A DNA stretch of 64,000 nucleotides from Megaustenia siamemsis (Eukaryota > Mollusca > Gastropoda > Stylommatophora > Ariophantidae): assembly GCA_032433765.1 (NCBI GenBank), contig JAVIAB010000092.1, positions 33,640,534 through 33,704,533 of the forward strand, given 5' to 3'. Every line of letters begins with the position of its first letter. The stretch's first letter is position 1. Both the position numbers and the translations under genes were made by a program. Below, piece by piece: positions 1 through 10,692 of this stretch. The notes beneath the pieces are model-generated. The model searched no databases. It saw only the letters and a list, made by a program, of their open reading frames with translations, and was not told the DNA's origin.

Positions 1-150
1 TGAAGGAATAGATCTGGAGACAGTTCAGAGCTACAACTACCTTGGATATATATAACCAATGATGGAAAATGTAAAACTGAAATAAACAAAAGAATAGGTA
101 TAGCAAAAAGTAATTTTATAAATTAATTAACGGGATTAATTACATACTCA
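1..150 (+). mobile_element. LINE family C fragment (RT C-terminal side)
   Basis: Broken-frame translation gives LETVQSYNYLGYI followed by INKRIGIAKSNF. The second part is nearly the same as the start of the family C fragment at 39.9 kb. This is the region just after the reverse transcriptase catalytic core of RTE-like LINEs. The copy runs off the window edge and loses similarity near position 150. It is a dead fragment. Confidence 0.6.
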
Positions 151-224
151 AGATTTAGAAGTGAACAACAATAATGTAGTCGTCAAACAAGAGCGCAATA
201 ATAGGACACTCTATAGACAGAACA

Positions 225-345
225 TAGCAGCAGGAGGCAATCGGATCATCAGAAATAAAGACTCTCTAGGGGAGGTGGGTTCACCCAGGTCATGACTCCA
301 AGGCGCCGGCTTTTTGCTGCATTGAACTTGAAGGCTCACAGTATA
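225..345. repeat. Dispersed repeat, copy 1 (unclassified)
   Basis: The segment shares ordered blocks with 17245-17440: AGCAGCAGGAGGCAATC, then a gap, GGTCATGACTCC, then TGCATTGAACT. It has no coding potential that I can see. It could be part of an LTR or of a non-autonomous DNA element, and I cannot place it in a family. Confidence 0.45.
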
Positions 346-410
346 TTTGGCATGTACTAACTAACATACTCTAACTAAACTGGCATGCACTAACTAACAT
401 ACTCTAACTA
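346..410. repeat. Left remnant of satellite array
   Basis: About two monomers of the same repeat that continues at 2523, with words such as ACTGGCATGCACTAAC. It was separated from the main array by the transposon at 411-2522. The last two bases (409-410) are the TA target duplication. Confidence 0.9.
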
Positions 411-2522
411 TAGCTTGTTTCATAACTCGTGCACAACTTTTAAAATCGATAGCTTTTTAACCGCTTGTTGTAAGTTGTTCAAAATTTGCATGTAAAGTTA
501 TAATGATTAGAACCCAACAGGGAATTAATTTCATAAAAAAAAACATTTGGTTATTATTGTTGCTTATTTGATTTATATAAATTTATAACGACCCATTGAT
601 GTAGTCAAAACTTAATGTTTACAGTATTTTAAGTTAAAAATAGCGAGTAAAAATCCATACACGGTAAAATTTACGTGTTTGCACGCTTTTACCGTGGTTT
701 TTTGACACAATTAGACACTTGTAAAAAAACACGAGAAATTGTGTGTTCCATTTCCGTTCATTCATAGGTGGAGACGTGGAACGATAACATTTATCATGAG
801 TCTTAAAATGAAATTCTGCAGTTTTCAAAACATCGCAATAAAAATGTATGACTATTTTTGCAAAGAGGCTAAACGAGGAAGATTATTTCATTCTTTAGAA
901 AACCCTGAGAATAGGACAAGACACATTTTGGATTTATCTAAACGGTCATTATTCGCTGGATTCAAGCACGTGACCGTCAATGTTCAAAATATACAAAATC
1001 ACAAGGAAGAGCAAAAATGTTGGATAATTTCGACAGTGAACTTATTAGAAGTGAAATTCGCAAAATGTTGGGTATGAATGAAACTGTTACAATAAGAAAA
1101 TTAAAAGTATCGCTGAAAAAGAACAACAGTATTGAAATATCAAAGTCTACATTATGGAGGAATGTGAGAGCTGCAGGCTTTACATTCAGAAAGTATTCCA
1201 ATGGACGAAACATCATCTGTGAGAAGCCACATATAGTAGTCATGAGAAGCAAGTACTTAAGTGAAGTAAAAGAGGTGCGCAAACAAGGTTATGATATTGT
1301 GTACTTGGATGAAACATGGATCAATGCTCACCACACTAACCAAAGGGAATGGCAGTCATCAGATGGAAAGATTAAGAGATTAATACCTAGCAGCAAAGGA
1401 CAGCGCTTGATAATTGCTCATGCAGGTAGTCGACAACATGGACTAATACAGAATGCAGAGCTAATTTTTCTTTCAAAATCCATAGACAATCGAGATTATC
1501 ACTCTGAGATGAATGGTCACATATTTAGACATTGGATTGTAAATTCTGTTCTCCCATCACTAGATCGACCATCTTGCCTAATAATGGACAATGCAGCGTA
1601 CCACAACATTGTTGCACTTGAAGATAAAGTACCGACGTCATCCAGTACAAAAGATGCTATTAAGATATGGCTCACAAAGGAGCACATACAATTTAATAAC
1701 ATGTACTTAAAACCTGAATTACTATCTCTAGTAAAGCAAAAACAAAGGACAAAGATTTTTCAAATAGATAATATTATCCAAGAGCACGGTCATATAAGTT
1801 TGAGGCTGCCACCTTACCATGCTCATTTAAATCCAATAGAACTAATCTGGGCAAAATTAAAAGGACAAGTGGCAGATGAAAATACAACATTCAAAATATG
1901 CGATGTAAAGACTCTTGCTAATCTCGCTTTATTAAATATAGACAAAGATTATTGGGCTAAATGTGAAGACCACGTCTTAGAACAGGAAGAGGAATATTGG
2001 AAAAATGATGGTTTGTGGTATGTTAAACTCCAAACAGTTATTAATCTTTTAGACTCGTCTGATGCAGAATGAAAGTATATAGCCCCCACAATGTTGGCCC
2101 CTATATTACCTTAAATTAGTTCAACAAACGGTCCTTATCAGGACCACACAACTATGAAAATTGGACATACAGGTATACCTTGATATTATCATCCGTCCTC
2201 GAACTGAGAAGACAATAATTCTCCTGGTGTTTTGTCTTATTAGGTTATTTCCCCATTACGGCCACGCCTTTACCTAGTGAAAATTAATCATAGACCAGCA
2301 ACTACGGTAATTTCTATTATTTAGGGGTTCACAATTTACAATTTTGACAAACATCAAAGAAATTCGCCGCTTTAAGAAAACTGCAGCTAAAAGATATTTT
2401 TTAAATATACATTTAAAGGGCATTTTGCATTCTAATAACATTTGGAAAATTTCAACAGTTTTTAACAAAAGGTTACTGAGTAATAGCGTTTTGAAGTTGG
2501 GCACGTGATTTGAAACGAGCTA
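411..2522 (+). mobile_element. Tc1/mariner-superfamily DNA transposon, long-spaced DDE (Sailor-like)
   Basis: The element has terminal inverted repeats of about 55 bp: the left end starts TAGCTTGTTTC and the right end, reverse-complemented, starts TAGCTCGTTTC, with similarity continuing inward through GTGCNCAACTT. It is bounded by TA dinucleotides at 409-410 and 2523-2524. Removing the element and one TA restores the satellite word ACTCTAACTAAACTGG exactly. The interior holds one transposase gene (796-2072). About 450 bp downstream of that gene looks non-coding. TA duplication and terminal repeats are standard for the IS630-Tc1-mariner superfamily. The family label rests on catalytic spacing only. 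Confidence 0.9.
796..2072 (+). pseudogene. Transposase, DDE type with 83-residue D-E spacing; one frameshift
   Basis: This is the transposase of the 411-2522 element. The main open part (1017-2072, 351 codons) has the catalytic triad in context: D98 in YLDETW, D191 in LIMDNAAYH and E275 in LNPIELIWAKLKG. There are 92 residues between the aspartates and 83 between D191 and E275, far longer than the 34 of Tc1. This resembles what is described for the Sailor (DD82E) group. The N-terminal part starts at ATG 796 in another frame (MSLKMKFCSFQN) and reads up to about 940. There an apparent one-base change moves the DNA-binding region (TVIIRWIQARD) into the frame of the catalytic domain. Full length would be about 425 residues. 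The catalytic residues are intact, so the break looks fairly recent. Starting at Met 1017 would lose part of the helix-turn-helix region. Confidence 0.85.
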
Positions 2523-3175
2523 TAAACTGGCATGCACTAACTAACACACTCTAACTAAACTGGCATGCACTAACTAACATACTCTAACTAAACTGGCATG
2601 TACTAACAAAACTGGCATGTACTAACTCACATACATTAACTAAACTGGCATGTACTAACTAAACTGGCATGCACTAACTAACATACTCTAACTAAACTGG
2701 CATGCACTAACAAAGATACTCTAACTAAACTGGCATGTACTAACTCACATACACTAACTAAACTGGCATGTACTAACTAAACTGGCATGCACTAACTAAC
2801 ATACTCTAACTAAACTGGCATGCACTAACAAACATACTCTAACTAAACTGGCATGCACTACCTAAACTGGCATGTACTAACTCACATACATTAACTAAAC
2901 TGGCATGTACTAACTAAACTGGCATGTACTAACTAAACTGGCATGCACTAACTAACATACTCTAACTAAACTGGCATGCACTAACTAACATACTCTAACT
3001 AAACTGGCATGCACTAACTAACATACTCTAACTAAACTGGCATGTACTAACTAACATATTCTAACTAAACTGGCATGCACTAACTAAACTGGCATTTACT
3101 AACTCACATACACTAACTAAACTGGCATGTACTAACTAAACTGGCATGCACTAACTAAACTGGCATATATACTAA
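2523..3175. repeat. Satellite block 1: mixed ~33 bp and 19 bp units
   Basis: Tandem units built from ACTGGCATGCACTAACTAA, with or without ACATACTCTAACTA. Long (about 33 bp) and short (19 bp) versions alternate irregularly. The block continues the remnant at 346-410 on the far side of the transposon. Confidence 0.95.
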
Positions 3176-3640
3176 ATATACTGGAATATCTAACTAAACT
3201 GTCAAGTGCTAACTAAACTGGCAACTGCTAACTAAACTGCCAACTGCTAACTAAACTGGCAACTGCTAACTAAACTGGCAACTGCTAACTAAACTGGCAA
3301 CTGCTAACTAAACTGCCAACTGCTAACTAAACTGCCAATTGCTAACTAAACTGGCAACTGCTAACTAAACTGGCAACTGCTAACTAAACTGCCAACTGCT
3401 AACTAAACTGGCAAAGGCTAACTAAACTGCCAACTGCTAACTAAACTGCCAACTGCCAAATAAACTGGTAACTGCTAACTAAACTGCCAACTGCTAACTA
3501 AACTGAAAACTGCTAACTAAACTAGCAACTGCTAACTAAACTAGCAACTGCTAACTAAACTAGCAACTGTTAACTAAACTGGAATCTACTAACTATACTA
3601 GGCTGGATATAATAACTTTCGCAGGACGTAATAACTATAT
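3176..3640. repeat. Satellite block 2: 19 bp units
   Basis: A run of about twenty 19 bp units of the form CTGGCAACTGCTAACTAAA, with G/C and G/A changes in the GGC word. It shares the CTAACTAAACTGGCA core with the blocks on both sides. It decays at about 3590-3640. Confidence 0.95.
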
Positions 3641-4045
3641 TATCATTTACTACTAAACTGGCAACTACTAATTAAACTGGCATATACTAACTATACTATC
3701 ATATAGTAACTAAACTGGCATATACTAACTATACTATCATATAGTAACTAAACTGGCATATACTAACTATACTATCATATTGTAACTAAACTGGCATATA
3801 CTAACTATACTATCATATAGTAACTAAACTGGCATATACTAACTATACTATCATATAGTAACTAAACTGGCATATACTAACTATAATATCATATAGTAAC
3901 TAAACTGGCATAAGCTAACTATACTATAATATACTAACTTAACTGGCATATACTAGCTTAACCGGCATATACTAACTATACTAGCAAATAGTAACTTAAC
4001 CGGCATATACTAACTATACTAGCAAATAGTAACTATACAAGCATT
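3641..4045. repeat. Satellite block 3: 38 bp dimeric units
   Basis: The unit is a 38 bp dimer: CTGGCATATACTAACTATA followed by CTATCATATAGTAACTAAA. It is two diverged copies of the 19 bp word that were then amplified together. About nine dimers are visible; the last ones (CTAGCAAATAG variant) are degenerate. Confidence 0.95.
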
Positions 4046-6650
4046 TACTAGTTAAACTGGCATGTACTAACAACTGGCATATACTGGCTAAACTGGCATG
4101 CACTAACAACTGGCATATACTGGCTAAACTGGCATGCACTAACAACTGGCATATACTGGCTAAACTGGCATATACTAGCTAAACTGGCATGCACTAACAA
4201 CTGGCATATACTAGCTAAACTGGTATGCACTAACAACTGGCATATACTAGCTAAACTGGCATGCACTAACAACTGGCATATACTAGCTAAACTGGCATGG
4301 ACTAACAACTGGCATATACTAGCTAAACTGGCATGCACTAACAACTGGCATATACTAGCTAAACTGGCATGCACTAACAACTGGCATATACTAGCTAAAC
4401 TGGTATGCACTAACAACTGGCATATACTAGCTAAACTGGCATGCACTAACAACTGGCATATACTAGCTAAACTGGCATGCACTAACAACTGGCATATACT
4501 GGCTAAACTGGCATGCACTAACAACTGGCATATACTAGCTAAACTGGCATGCACTAACAACTGGCATATACTGGCTAAACTGGCATGCACTAACAACTGG
4601 CATATACTGGCTAAACTGGCATGCACTAACAAGTGGCATATACTAGCTAAACTGGTATGCACTAACAACTGGCATATACTAGCTAAATTGGCATGCACTA
4701 ACAACTGGCATATACTAGCTAAACTGGCATGCACTAACAACTGGCATATACTAGCTAAACTGGCATGTACTAACAACTGGCATATACTAGCTAAACTGGC
4801 ATGCACTAACAATTGGCATATACTAGCTAAACTGGCATGCACTAACAACTGGCATATACTAGCTAAACTGGCATGCACTAACAACAGGCATATACTGGCT
4901 AAACTGGCATGCACTAACAACTGGCATATACTGGCTAAACTGGCATGCACTAACAACTGGCATATACTGGCTAAACTGGCATGCAATAACAACTGGCATA
5001 TACTGGCTAAACTGGCATGCACTAACAACTGGCATATACTGGCTAAACTGGCATGCACTAACAACTGGCATATACTGGCTAAACTGGCATGCACTAACAA
5101 CTGGCATATACTGGCTAAACTGGCATGCACTAACAACTGGCATATACTAGCTAAACTGGTATGCACTAACAACTGGCAAATACTAGCTAAATTGGCATGC
5201 ACTAACAACTGGCATATACTAGCTAAACTGGCATGCACTAACAACTGGCATATACTAGCTAAACTGGCATGTACTAACAACTGGCATATACTAGCTAAAC
5301 TGGCATGCACTAACAATTGGCATATACTAGCTAAACTGGCATGCACTAACAACTGGCATATACTAGCTAAACTGGCATGCACTAACAACTGGCATATACT
5401 GGCTAAACTGGCATGCACTAACAACTGGCATATACTGGCTAAACTGGCATGCACTAACAACTGGCATATACTGGCTAAACTGGCTAAACTGGCATGCACT
5501 AACAACTGGCATATACTAGCTAAACTGGTATGCACTAACAACTGGCATATACTAGCTAAATTGGCATGCACTAACAACTGGCATATACTAGCTAAACTGG
5601 CATGCACTAACAACTGGCATATACTAGCTAAACTGGCATGTACTAACAACTGGCATATACTAGCTAAACTGGCATGCACTAACAATTGGCATATACTAGC
5701 TAAACTGGCATGCACTAACAACTGGCATATACTAGCTAAACTGGCATGCACTAACAACTGGCATATACTGGCTAAACTGGCATGCAATAACAACTGGCAT
5801 ATACTGGCTAAACTGGCATGCACTAACAACTGGCATATACTGGCTAAACTGGCATGCAATAACAACTGGCATATACTGGCTAAACTGGCATGCACTAACA
5901 ACTGGCATATACTGGCTAAACTGGCATGCACTAACAACTGGCATATACTGGCTAAACTGGCATGCACTAACAACTGGCATATACTGGCTAAACTGGCATG
6001 CACTAACAACTGGCATATACTAGCTAAACTGGTATGCACTAACAACTGGCATATACTAGCTAAATTGGTATGCACTAACAACTGGCATATACTAGCTAAA
6101 CTGGCATGCACTAACAACTGGCATATACTAGCTAAACTGGCATGTACTAACAACTGGCATATACTAGCTAAACTGGCATGCACTAACAATTGGCATATAC
6201 TAGCTAAACTGGCATGCACTAACAACTGGCATATACTAGCTAAACTGGCATGCACTAACAACTGGCATATACTGGCTAAACTGGCATGCACTAACAACTG
6301 GCATATACTGGCTAAACTGGCATGCACTAACAACTGGCATATACTAGCTAAACTGGCATGCAATAACAACTGGCATATACTGGCTAAACTGGCATGCACT
6401 AACAACTGGCATATACTGGCTAAACTGGCATGCACTAACAACTGGCATATACTGGCTAAACTGGCATGCAATAACAACTGGCATATACTGGCTAAACTGG
6501 CATGCACTAACAACTGGCATATACTGGTTAAACTGGCATGTACTAGCTAAACTGGCATGCACTAACAATTGGCATATACTAACTGTACTAGCATCTACTC
6601 GCTAAACTGGCATGTACCAACTGTACGAGCATATACTATGTAAACTACAC
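4046..6650. repeat. Satellite block 4: 36 bp units in a 504 bp higher-order repeat
   Basis: About 70 units of 36 bp, each the pair CTGGCATATACTAGCTAAA + CTGGCATGCACTAACAA. Marker variants recur at fixed distances. The word AATTGGYATGCACTAAC occurs with its ATTGG at 4687, 5191, 5560 and 6064; GGCATGTACTAAC has its CAT at 4764, 5268, 5637 and 6141. Distances are 504, 369 and 504 bp, that is 14 monomers, a shortened copy with a 9 bp slip near 5480, then 14 again. Because 36 is divisible by three and the unit has no stop in several frames, long frames arise on both strands. I do not regard these as genes. Confidence 0.95.
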
Positions 6651-7916
6651 TGTTACATATATGACCGGGATACCGTTCCGTCGATCTTTCTAATCCCAAA
6701 TAGATAAATGTAACAACCAGCACGTAGCATATACTATAGGGGAAATTACACTTTACCTATTTGATCAGAGTATTTATAAGAGATTGAGCAGCGCTCTTCC
6801 TCGCTGTTAATGCTATTGTCGACACAATGAGCCGGAGAGTCATTCTTATTTTAGTAAGAAAACTGCCATAAACTATCACTGTGTTAGAGGGGATGCCATA
6901 AACATTATGTATCGCAGTACAGAGAGTAGTGTAGGCTGAAGAGAATCTACCTGTGATTGACCTCAGGTTTCCTTCATCAACAAACCTGCGCATAAAACTG
7001 TACCTCAGTCACGTTAATATTCCGCTTTATCCGTAAATCATATAAAGGCTTCATTTATAAAATAAATAGCGGCATCCATCACCATAAATTGAAACATAAT
7101 ATCACCACTTACAGAGCTCCTTTATAAACTACAGTATATCATATTTACACTGAATATGTACCAGTTAATGACAAAACATCCGAATGTCATTCTGAAGGGC
7201 AAATAGATCATCTCTACATTTGTTTATCTTCTGGTTTAGCATAATTGATTTGCGTAATTTATTCCAGCGAGCCACAGTCTCATTTCCCGACAAGCATTCT
7301 GATCAATCTTCCAGCAGTAAGGGAGCCCTAGTGAACCCAGGATACTCGATACGTGTCTGATATGAATATTGGTTATTAAATCATACTATAATATCGTACT
7401 TGTGAGTAATGAGATATGCTGTCTGAGTGAGCCAGATAATTTACAACACCTTATTCTTTAATTATCGTTTGTTATATGCTACAGGAGACGTGCTAGTTTC
7501 TTTTAAGGTTGATCTAACAAATCAGGAAAATAGTCATTAAAATGCACACAATTGACTATTTTGCACACTATTGATATTTGAGTTTTACAATGGGATGAAA
7601 CGGCAGTGGACCGTTTTGTCATCCTCTTTGATTATTAGCAAAAATCGAGGGAAGAAAATATAAAAACAGCGAAAAAAAAAATACTAGAGGGTCGAAGTTT
7701 TGGGAAGACAATAAAATTATTGGTAAACGAATGTGGAGGTAGGATGTTGTAGTGAGATGTGATCATCTATGTAAACAACCGCAGAAAAGAAAAGTAACAA
7801 TTATGCTAACATTATTTTTAGTTTGAGAAAAATCACAAATATATGACGCATAACGTATATCAAAACTTTAGTTGGAAAAAAAACAAAGATATAATAAATA
7901 TTGCTTTAATTCATCG
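6651..7916. other. No gene recognised
   Basis: Ordinary AT-rich sequence after the satellite. I see no family motif, long frame or strong repeat. The only frame of note is a short minus-strand one at 6757-6993 without recognisable features. Confidence 0.5.
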
Positions 7917-8190
7917 GTAGCTGCGATAGCTCAGTGGTTAGTGAACTGGACTACAAAGGACAAGAGGTCGGGTTCGATCCTGATCGACGGCTTCCGGGTT
8001 CACCCAGCCTTAAATGGGTACCGGATTTTTTCCTGGGAAAGTAAAGCAGCACGGGCGTAATACCGACCACATTACCTCAAAAATCATGCGCCGAATGTCT
8101 ATACAAATTATGGTCACTAACACCATGTTCCATATACGCCACATGGCGTGACGGGGCACTTCACTTGCATTTTTTACTTTAAATATTTGA
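7917..8190 (+). mobile_element. SINE-1 (tRNA-derived), full length
   Basis: The head carries RNA polymerase III box A (TAGCTCAGTGGTTAGTG) and box B (GGTTCGATCC). Then comes the body CCCAGCCTTAAATGGGTACC and the core ACCGACCACATTACC ... ATGGTCACTAACACCAT, and the small palindrome CGCCACATGGCG ends the core. It closes in a T-rich ACTT tail. The copy lies just upstream of a family A LINE. Confidence 0.9.
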
Positions 8191-8229
8191 TTTTGATTTG
8201 ATATTTTATTATAACGTGACTATAGAGAT

Positions 8230-8817
8230 ATAGCAGGTAAATCAGATTAAATATTTGGGAACTTTGTTAACCTCAAACAGAAGTTGTACAAAAGAGGTGA
8301 GATGTAGAATGGCTCAGACAAAAGCGGCTTTCCAAAAAATGAGGAAGATACTATGCAATCGATTTTTGACAATAGAAACAAGAAACAGAGTTCTTAAATG
8401 TTACGTACAGCCAGTCTTAACATATGGATGCGAATCATGGACAATAGGATAGCGGACAAGAAAATCACTGACGTCAGTAGAAATGTGGTTTTACAGAAGA
8501 ATGTTGAGAGGACCATGGACAGCTAAGAAGAGTAATGAAAATGTTCTGAAAAAAAAAAAGAGAGCTTATTTCCAGTATTAGGAAGAAACAATTATAATTT
8601 TTGGGCCATGTAATGAGAAGAGAACAACTGGAATATATTGTAACAACTGAAAAAATTGAGGGACGAAGAGATAGAGGGAAGCAAAGAGAAAAAATAATAG
8701 ACAGCTTAAGAGAAGGCTTGGCAGAAGGCCAACAATAGAAATGATAAATAACTGTCGAGATCGAAAGTTGTGGAGAGACATGATCACCTGCGCCAGCAGG
8801 CCCGGTACTTGATGATG
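8230..8817 (+). mobile_element. LINE family A, 5'-truncated 3' end
   Basis: Contains the post-RT region of a non-LTR retrotransposon: EVRCRMAQTKAAFQKMRKIL, TIETRNRVLKCYVQPVLTYGCESWTIG, then a stop and YRRMLRGPWTAKKSNENVL. After frame changes it ends RDRKLWRDMITCASRPGT, followed by a GATGATGATGAT tail. Family members elsewhere in the window share this end. It carries stops and frameshifts and is not functional. Confidence 0.85.
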
Positions 8818-9037
8818 ATGATAATGTATGTACTGTATTTGGAAAATTTGTATGGCAATAACAGATGAAATAAAACGTGCTGTCGGTACTGATAACGGAC
8901 ATTTATAATTAAGATAGCAGTAGCTAACAATTGTGTAGGCTCACAATAAAGGGTAGTAGTAAACTATTATAGTAGTTAATAGTTGTTAAAATTGTTGTTT
9001 CACAATTGTTTAAAATAATGTTGCTTACTCAAATGAA

Positions 9038-9365
9038 GTGTGTCAGACGCATGACAGGAAACAACCTAAGAGATAAGATCAATATTGAAGAGTTACAGAA
9101 AAGACCAGGAACGGAACCAGTTCCTGAATACATAAAGCGACAAAAGATCAAGTGGTGCGGGTGTGCCGGAAAGACATAAAGAACTCAATCTAAAACAATG
9201 AGTTACCTACTAATGATACCATTCCAAGAGGCCGACCAAGAAAAATGTGGATAAACAGAATAAATAAAAAATCAGCGGCATAACAGCAGAGAGGCCAATA
9301 GAAGAGCAAGAAATCCGCGAACCATATATCTCATCGACGTCGAAAGGCAAAGGAGGATGAAAAGA
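9038..9365 (+). mobile_element. LINE family B, C-terminal fragment
   Basis: In broken frames it gives VRRMTGNNLRDKINIEEL, then EYIKRQKIKWCG, then IPRGRPRKMWINRI, and near the end RRRKAKEDEK. These are the usual C-terminal motifs of RTE-like LINE proteins (RMTGNRLRDKI, RQLRWYGHV, RPRGRPRKRWID). Related copies are at 27.1-27.9, 41.9-42.3 and 50.4-51.8 kb. Confidence 0.7.
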
Positions 9366-9390
9366 AAGAAAGAAATGTTATTTGATAAGT

Positions 9391-9803
9391 TATTGAGTTA
9401 TTGAGTTATTGAGTTATTGAGTTATTGAGTTATTTGCGGGTCATCATCATTGCACTCCGAACATGTCCATAGGTGCTCAGATCCCCTCCTCAGCAGTTCC
9501 CTCAGTGTCCAGCGACTGACGACTCCAGTTCTATGTTGGTTGATAAGTCTTCTTACACGGCCACTAAGTGTGTCATTTCTGGCTGTGCCCAAATTAGCTC
9601 CCATTTCCATCATCCGAAGAAGTGACGTGGATCTGTGTTTGTCGAAGTCCTGTGCTCTTCCCACATCTCGGAGGGCATTGATGATGTCCGCCCGATCCAT
9701 TGGTTGCCCGTCCTCAACGACAGCGCAGCTAGCCAACCTGTCCGCCCTTTCATTTCCCCGTACTCCCGCATGTCCAGGGACATAGACAATGGTGACCTTA
9801 CGT
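9391..9803 (-). mobile_element. LINE family E, 5'-truncated 3' end with 11 bp TSD
   Basis: Minus-strand copy of the last 400 bp of the 12892-15318 element, covering the end of the RNase H domain (GHAGVRGNERADRLA equivalent) and the C-terminal WTCSECNDDD region. The 3' end is a run of GTTATTGA 8 bp units. The target duplication ATTTGATAAGT lies at 9380-9390 and 9804-9814, which proves insertion by target-primed reverse transcription with 5' truncation. Confidence 0.9.
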
Positions 9804-9814
9804 ATTTGATAAGT

Positions 9815-10620
9815 ACTCTTATACAGTGTTGTATTTCAAAATTAATTCGTTCCAGGAGGCCAGTCGAACTCTGAATTGCTCGAAGTGCAAGAAATGTTTC
9901 TCCATTAGAACAAATGTAAAGTGAATAAGTGCGTTCCCAAAGCTTAAACATTACCCATTTTTATGAAGGTAAACAGCAAATACACATAAATTAAGGTACA
10001 AATAAGAGATTTAAATACCACAAATAGTCAATTAAAACAACATGAAAATAACATAAAACACGTAAATACTACATAACAAAATGAGAGTATCTCACTTACT
10101 GGAACTTAGGAGTAGTGATTGTGTGGCTGGTGAAGGTAAAGAGAAATGTAGGAGATGAGCAATTGCCTTCCATAAACACACCAAATAGCTCTGTTTCCGG
10201 TTCTCCTTTTTTATTCTTCCCATCTCTCTCTCTACTATCAGTTAGCATTAGGCTAAAGTGTATGATTAACTTGTTCTCTTTTACATAGAAGCATCGTTCG
10301 AACTCTTGATCAAAATTATTCCGCATTTAATGCTAGAATTCTGGAAAGTTCGATATTAGGGTCGTTCGAAAGTACGATGCTCTACTATTTATATACAGTT
10401 AAAAGAAACGCATTTTCATTCTATGCTTTCAACCATAACTTGATGCCACTAGACGACTACAGCAGTGTATTAATAAATGATAGCAGCGAAAGCTCTTATT
10501 TATAACGGAAACGTGGTCTTGATTTAATAGTATGGGAGCTTTCGAAAAAAGAATTCATGTTGATTATTCTTCTTATTTCTCAGAAGTACCTTTTTCAGAA
10601 GCAACATATATCAACATTTG
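9815..10620. other. No gene recognised
   Basis: AT-rich sequence without a recognised domain or repeat. A 76-codon minus-strand frame at 10096-10326 has no family features. Confidence 0.5.
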
Positions 10621-10692
10621 AGGCCACGATAGCGCAGTGGTTAGTGAGCTGGACTTCTGATGACAAGAGGTCGGGTTCGATCCTGATCTACG

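Noticed and set aside
4048..6550. Very long open frames (821 codons minus, 620 codons plus) with 12-residue repeats
   Set aside because: They follow from a 36 bp satellite unit that is stop-free in several frames. Frames are open on both strands over the same DNA, and variants are as frequent at first and second codon positions as at third.
4046..6650. CRISPR-like array
   Set aside because: Regular repeats but no unique spacers and no cas genes. The setting is clearly eukaryotic, and it is a head-to-tail satellite.
7917..7995. Possible functional tRNA gene at the SINE heads
   Set aside because: Box A and B are present but the cloverleaf is incomplete, there is no clear acceptor stem, and each head runs into a conserved non-tRNA body. 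They are SINE promoters.
8474..8902. 142-codon minus-strand frame
   Set aside because: Antisense shadow of the LINE A copy at 8230-8817.
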